Source: Paragonimus skrjabini miyazakii (Eukaryota; Platyhelminthes; Trematoda; Plagiorchiida; Troglotrematidae). From it: a stretch of 64,000 nt of DNA. Made by a program: the position numbers and the translations under genes. Positions 61,346 to 64,000 of the stretch are shown here, piece by piece. The stretch's first letter is position 1, and each line of letters opens with the position of its first letter. The notes beneath the pieces are model-generated. The model ran no database searches, was not told the origin of the DNA, and saw nothing but the letters and a program-made list of their open reading frames with translations. Where the stretch lies: positions 67,087 through 131,086 of the forward strand of contig JTDE01000221.1 in assembly GCA_014338405.1 (NCBI GenBank), written 5' to 3'.

Positions 61346-63782
61346 TTTTGGCGACGTCTACTTTCTAACGTTATGAGAATATTATTGGACTGAAAGTTTA
61401 GACCACGGTAAAACTCACATGAAAGGTAGTCGGGATTTGTCAGTTTGGAGCATTATTTGATGTTTTTCTTCATAATATTCACTATGGCTGGGAAACATTC
61501 CGCGGGAAATAGTAATGAATTTATAAATGTGCGTTGTGCACCCACTGTTCAAAAAGCTGTAAACAGTTGTCACAAGTCTAGAAACACACACTAAGTAATG
61601 GTTATCTATTTTGGATATCATAACACGGTTGAGTAGAAATTTATGGTGACTGTTTTGTTTCAACAGAGTTGTAGACCACGATTTAAACCACACATATTTC
61701 CTGGGTTTTCTTTTGGAACTAATGTATGAATAATTAGACCAAAGCTACAGTTGCTAACACAAAAACGCAGAAACTGTCTAAAATGATCACATATCGTAAA
61801 AACGAAACAAATCTTGTAAAAGAATATTGGTCAAAATGCGCAATTCTGAACTTGATAACAACCAGTGTATTTAATTGTGCGGTAAAATTGTAACCTACAA
61901 AACTACTTGTTTTCATGTGCAAAATTAATGTTCAACTTTTTTGTCATTGTAATCCATCTTTCTGAAACTACATCGACCCTAACATGTTCTACAAATCTGA
62001 AAGCTGAGTCTATACTGTCATGTAGTACGAACCGAACAACTGAAATAGTATACCCGATTCATTTAACTATTGATTCAGTACCGTTTACACATGTAGTCGA
62101 TGTTAGAAGAAAAGCTTCAGATCGTATGATATAATTTTTTGAACACATAGAAAATACAAACTAACAACGTGTTTTATCTATTTTAAATGGTTTCTTGAAA
62201 ATATATAAACAATTGAATAGATAGGAGACCTGACAACGCTTCGTCTTAAAATAGATTTCAAGTTCGTGTCACTTTCACAGAAAGTGGTCCATTTAGAAGA
62301 TTTAGTTACATTTTTAACGTTGCTGTTGACCTTTTTTAAAACTTAACCAATGTTACTCACGTGATCTACATATTTCCTGGCATTTGATTAGCTTGATTGT
62401 CAGGGATTGGTGTCAAGCTCTGTCTGTTTCCCACTCGTTGTATTCTTTTATCAATAGAGTTAACTGTCTCATTTTGCATGAAAATGCACGGTTCGATGGC
62501 TTACATAAGTAACGTTACGATCAATCGTAGGTAGGGCTCATCAGTAATGCGGTTTTCTTCGAGTGGTTCACTAAGTATTACTCATAAATACAATTTAGTT
62601 TTGGCATGCGACATAATGAAATGAATCCAGACAGAGACGAATGCGATCGTCGGCGTCCTATAGGATTAAGCTATGTCGTATTCAATATGTTGTAGGTGAA
62701 AACGTTACAAAATCTTTGGGATGAGAGAAAGAACGATACGTGTACATTTATTAAAGCAAGCAATCGAATGTAATCAGACGACGGAATAATTACCCAATCA
62801 GCCTGATGAGTGTGCGTGGGCGTAGACAAAGTTGGTTGTGACTCGTGCTTTATCGGGTTGTGTAAGATTAGTCGGCCCACGCAAACGTGTGAGCCGATCG
62901 TGTCTATATGCACAGACGCACATGGAGACACGACGAGAGGCAGTTCCGTAAACCGAATTGGGTTGACATGTGCTCAACCGTACAATTGATCCCCTTCGGT
63001 TTATATAACACAGACAGTTTTGCTTTGTGTTTTCCACGGCGGCATTATTGGGCATACAGTATGTTTGAAGAATCTAAATGCTATACACCCCAGAGGACAC
63101 GAGACGATAGGGCAAATAGAAGACTGCTTGCTAAACGTTTGCGTAGAGTTTCACCGATAAGTGATAGCTAAAAGTGACAGCCACTGTTACGATATTTACG
63201 GAGTTGCTCTTAAACAGTTAATCGGATTTTCCCTGCCTTGTGAGGTGATCGTGTCTTAGTGTTATCAACACATAAGGCTGCGGGTGAAAATCAAATCCGA
63301 CACTACCTGCGAATCAAAGTATAACGTTGACTCCGTCTTCGTAATTTGTGCAGTTGGGGTTACCGATAAATGGTAGTCACTAAGCAAATGAACGTATGTA
63401 GTATCAAACCCCTTATTGTCTATGGATGAGTGAATTTTGCTAAGCGATATAATGTTGTGATTGACCAAACATGATGATTTTGAATAGAGTGCGACCATCA
63501 CTTGGACGCTGATAAATATTCTTGTCGATAAAATTCAGGAACGGACGTCTACAGAACCAAGACAGAGGATCAGTTAAATACTGTATCCCAGGAAACTATA
63601 GTATGGAAGTGAGTACGTCCACGCCTTTTTCTCACCTTATAAGAGTTTACGCAATAAGCCCAGCCCTGATTGAAATCTCACTTTGGGACACAGCACGAGC
63701 GCTTCATATGCTCAAGAAATTCAACAAACTTTCCGCCCTAGTTCGAACAGTAAGCTCAGTTCCAGACAGTTTCTTTCTTATA
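61346..63782. other. No recognisable gene
   Basis: Nothing was recognised. Overlapping short frames on both strands at 62671-63171 have no family match. Confidence 0.5.
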
Positions 63783-64000
63783 GCACTGGACGGCTTCACC
63801 GTTTTCGGCTGAGGCTTCAGATCTTGGCTCTGGTGGCCGAGGACAACATAGACTGGTCCACAGAACTACAAAATGATTTTTCAGTGACATCTTCGTATAG
63901 CATTCGTAGTGAACTACTCCCACTTATTCTGACCTTTCGTCATTCGTACAGCACAGCGCTGTTGTTCTGGACAAAGCTGGGAGCGTTTTACTGGTTGATT
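63783..64000 (+). CDS. Possible 3'-open exon behind a good splice acceptor
   Basis: A pyrimidine-rich acceptor (cagtttctttcttatag, ending at 63782) is followed by a frame that stays open to the end of the window (72 codons). The translation has ordinary protein composition (LRLQILALVAEDNIDWSTEL, then IRSELLPLILTFRHSYSTAL). I do not recognise a family. An open run of this length has a chance probability of a few percent in any one place, so this is a lead and not a gene call. Sequence beyond the window would settle it. Confidence 0.15.

Noticed and set aside
1..64000. CRISPR array, bacterial operon, rRNA or phage
   Set aside because: No regularly spaced direct repeats, ribosome-binding sites, operon-like packing or rRNA-like sequence were seen. 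The content is eukaryotic.

Overview
The window looks like gene-poor, repeat-rich DNA from an animal nuclear genome, most likely a flatworm and probably a digenean trematode. The reasons are an AT-leaning base composition, no bacterial-style operons, and a mixture of decayed Penelope-like elements, two or more kinds of non-LTR retrotransposon, MULE-type transposase relics and tRNA-derived SINEs. That mixture is familiar from fluke genomes, but the taxon is an inference. I could not find one complete, confident host gene. Nearly every recognisable protein is a transposon protein carrying stops, frameshifts or deletions.

Layout. 1-14.8 kb: no recognised gene, one tRNA-like SINE (6.8 kb) and simple AT-rich repeats. 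14.8-17.7 kb: a structurally complete but coding-dead MULE DNA transposon (14961-16808) with about 25-bp terminal inverted repeats and a 10-bp target duplication. It sits inside one copy of a local repeat whose second, uninterrupted copy lies at 17.4-17.7 kb. 19.6 kb: a SINE copy. 24.9-25.2 kb: a second MULE/ZSWIM-like transposase fragment. 25.8-31.8 kb: two Penelope-like relics. 32.2-38.8 kb: a dense minus-strand island holding an APE-type LINE with its catalytic segment deleted (LINE A), a possible host exon with a C-terminal membrane anchor, a CR1-like LINE (LINE B) and a SINE.

41.8-46.5 kb: two near-identical SINE copies as a 199-bp inverted repeat, then two Penelope-like copies head to head, then a possible nuclear-receptor DNA-binding-domain relic, then another Penelope 3' end. 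47.6-48.5 kb: a GC-richer diverged tandem duplication with an LTR-like poly(A) hairpin, then a SINE. 51.0-51.5 kb: the 3' end of a further LINE (LINE C). 54.3-54.9 kb: three copies of the second SINE family within 600 bp. 57.1 and 61.3 kb: single SINE copies. The last 200 bp may hold the start of an exon behind a good acceptor.

Nothing here works together as a pathway or operon. The recoverable biology is transposon history: two tRNA-derived SINE families with RNA polymerase III boxes, several LINE and Penelope lineages that could have supplied reverse transcriptase, and a strong minus-strand bias of the elements from 25 to 57 kb. The bias would fit an unseen plus-strand gene whose introns span the area. 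I do not see a novel gene system. The best leads are the very young SINE inverted repeat, the datable MULE insertion with its paralogous empty site, and the shared Cys-Val-Asp-Asp motif of two Penelope copies.
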